Positions 7,263 to 7,876 of a stretch of DNA of 7,876 nt are shown here, one piece after another; position 1 is the first letter of the stretch; every line of letters starts with the position of its first letter. The stretch covers positions 1 through 7,876 of the forward strand of contig CAOKJJ010000204.1 of the NCBI GenBank assembly GCA_948468465.1, written 5' to 3'. A program made the translations under genes and the position numbers. Source of the DNA: an uncultured Eubacterium sp. Lineage in GTDB: Bacteria; Bacillota_A; Clostridia; Lachnospirales; Lachnospiraceae. The notes under the pieces are model-generated. The model was not told where the DNA came from, searched no databases, and saw nothing but the letters and a program-made list of their open reading frames with translations.

Positions 7263-7288
7263 ACAGCTCTTTTTCGCTTCTGTTTAAA

Positions 7289-7317
7289 ATTTTACCATAA
7301 AACAACCGTTTTTGAAA
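7289..7317 (-). promoter_or_regulatory. Candidate promoter for the fructokinase-amylosucrase transcript
   Basis: On the minus strand, TAAAAT (7294-7289) is a five-of-six match to the -10 consensus and lies exactly 17 bp from a weak -35, TTTCAA (7317-7312). It sits just after the terminator of the upstream gene and before the fructokinase leader, which is where a promoter is needed. Initiation near 7282 would give a leader of about 155 nt. A 10-bp palindrome TTTTCGAAAA (7321-7330) lies immediately upstream. Confidence 0.4.
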
Positions 7318-7338
7318 TTATTTTCGAAAAAAAAACAG

Positions 7339-7375
7339 AAAAAAGCCATCCGGCATATAACCAGACAGCCTTTTT
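7339..7375 (-). terminator. Intrinsic terminator of the secreted-protein gene
   Basis: On the minus strand a 15-bp stem (arms 7375-7361 and 7353-7339) closes a 7-nt loop and is followed by CTG and a nine-T run (7335-7327). Four pairs are G-U wobbles on the minus-strand RNA but would be A-C mismatches on the plus strand, so the hairpin forms well only for leftward transcription. It lies 60 bp past the stop of the gene at 7435. Confidence 0.85.
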
Positions 7376-7434
7376 CCATGTTTTGTTTATATACATCCAC
7401 TATTTTTTACATATTTGCTGATATCTTGCACTTC

Positions 7435-7767
7435 TTAAAATCTGCCGCGTCCCAGACCGCCTCTTCTTCCTCTGCCGACGCCGCGTCCAGTACCCCGTAC
7501 CGCATAATTATCACAGATTCCGTCACCATCTTTGTCCACAAAATATCTGCCGCAGCCACGCCCCGGCCTTCCGGCCTGGTCACAGTTATCACAGATTCCG
7601 TCACCGTCTTTGTCTGTAAAATAGTCACAGATTCCATCCCCATTCGCATCCACATAGCGATAATGTCCCGCATTTGCCGTCTTGTTTGAAACAGCCGCCG
7701 ACACAGGCGTTGCCATGCTCAAAGCTGCTGCAGCTGCCATCATCCATACCAATACTTTTCTTCTCAT
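7435..7767 (-). CDS. Small secreted protein with DxDGDGICD calcium-loop-like repeats and Arg/Gly-rich tail
   Basis: A 110-residue exported protein of unknown function. Residues 1-24 form a classical signal peptide (MRRK, a hydrophobic core with five alanines, then PVSA and predicted cleavage before Ala25). The mature part has three acidic repeats, VDANGDGICD (39-48), TDKDGDGICDN (51-61) and VDKDGDGICDN (77-87), resembling EF-hand, dockerin or thrombospondin type 3 calcium loops, each with a conserved cysteine (47, 59, 85); further cysteines are at 62 and 72. The tail (91-110) is almost only Gly and Arg with a final Phe. The ATG at 7767 is chosen because GGAGGG lies 7 bp upstream; an ATG at 7782 overlaps that site. 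The gene has its own promoter and terminator, so it is monocistronic. Calcium binding is an inference from the motif; I associate similar unnamed proteins with Lachnospiraceae, but the role is unknown. Confidence 0.85.
   Translation of the reverse strand: MRRKVLVWMMAAAAALSMATPVSAAVSNKTANAGHYRYVDANGDGICDYFTDKDGDGICDNCDQAGRPGRGCGRYFVDKDGDGICDNYAVRGTGRGVGRGRRGGLGRGRF
7508..7651 (-). repeat. Internal direct repeats encoding the DGDGICD units
   Basis: Positions 7508-7536 and 7586-7614 match at 28 of 29 bases; a third, more diverged copy spans 7622-7651. Each encodes one acidic loop of the secreted protein. The near-identity at DNA level, not only protein level, suggests recent duplication or gene conversion. 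Confidence 0.8.
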
Positions 7768-7823
7768 TTTTTTGCCCTCCATATTTCAATTTCATATTTT
7801 TCAGCTCCTTGGCTTGATAGGAT

Positions 7824-7857
7824 CTTATAACAGTAATGTGGCATTTAGATGGCATTT
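7824..7857 (-). promoter_or_regulatory. Extended -10 promoter with tandem 11-bp direct repeats, for the secreted-protein gene
   Basis: On the minus strand TGTTATAAG gives an extended -10 (TG at 7832-7831, TATAAG at 7829-7824). No TTGACA-like -35 exists at the right distance. Instead two adjoining 11-bp units, AAATGCCATCT (7857-7847) and AAATGCCACAT (7846-7836), match at 9 of 11 bases and cover the -35 region. A -35-less promoter with 11-bp-spaced direct repeats is the usual pattern for activation by an OmpR-family response regulator. The leader to the ATG would be about 50 nt. Confidence 0.5.
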
Positions 7858-7876
7858 TGCGAAATATTTTGGGAAC

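Noticed and set aside
7268..7290. Catabolite-repression (cre) site near the fructokinase promoter
   Set aside because: GAAGCG followed by A-runs is only a partial match and lacks the required symmetry around the central CG.

Overview
The window (7,876 bp) looks like a chromosomal segment of a Firmicute, most likely a Lachnospiraceae-type gut anaerobe. The reasons are moderate GC, strong AGGAGG-type ribosome binding sites, an AAA-ATPase/DUF1703 family gene, and a small secreted protein with DGDGICD repeats of a kind I associate with that family. The taxon is an inference, since no marker gene is present. Every gene I can support lies on the minus strand, so transcription runs from high to low coordinates.

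Layout in transcription order: (1) 7824-7857, an extended -10 promoter with a tandem 11-bp direct repeat over its -35 region. (2) 7435-7767, a 110-aa secreted protein with three calcium-loop-like DxDGDGICD repeats and an Arg/Gly-rich tail, closed by a strand-specific terminator at 7339-7375. (3) 7129-7317, a weak promoter, an 18-bp palindrome and a leader containing 15-bp tandem repeats. (4) 6163-7128, a PfkB-family fructokinase. (5) 4248-6086, a GH13 amylosucrase-like enzyme. (6) 2889-4178, a CodB/NCS1-type nucleobase or hydantoin permease. (7) 1719-2864, a DUF917 (S-Me-THD) protein with an unusual C-terminal CxxCxxC. (8) 255-1648, a gene of the AAA-ATPase-like/PD-(D/E)XK nuclease family broken by an internal deletion that removed its Walker A region. 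(9) 112-158, a 15-bp perfect hairpin that probably terminates the region.

The fructokinase and amylosucrase form a logical intracellular sucrose module: the GH13 enzyme splits sucrose by glucosyl transfer or hydrolysis, and the kinase phosphorylates the released fructose. No sugar transporter is present in the window. The permease and DUF917 protein, 24 bp apart, form a second module, probably import and processing of a cytosine- or hydantoin-like heterocycle. The two modules share a strand with no convincing terminator between them, but co-transcription is not proven.

I found no rRNA, tRNA, CRISPR array, insertion sequence or unambiguously new multi-gene system. The most notable points are the secreted repeat protein with its direct-repeat promoter, the CxxCxxC tail on the DUF917 protein, the repeat-containing open leader of the fructokinase gene, and the deletion-scarred ATPase/nuclease gene.
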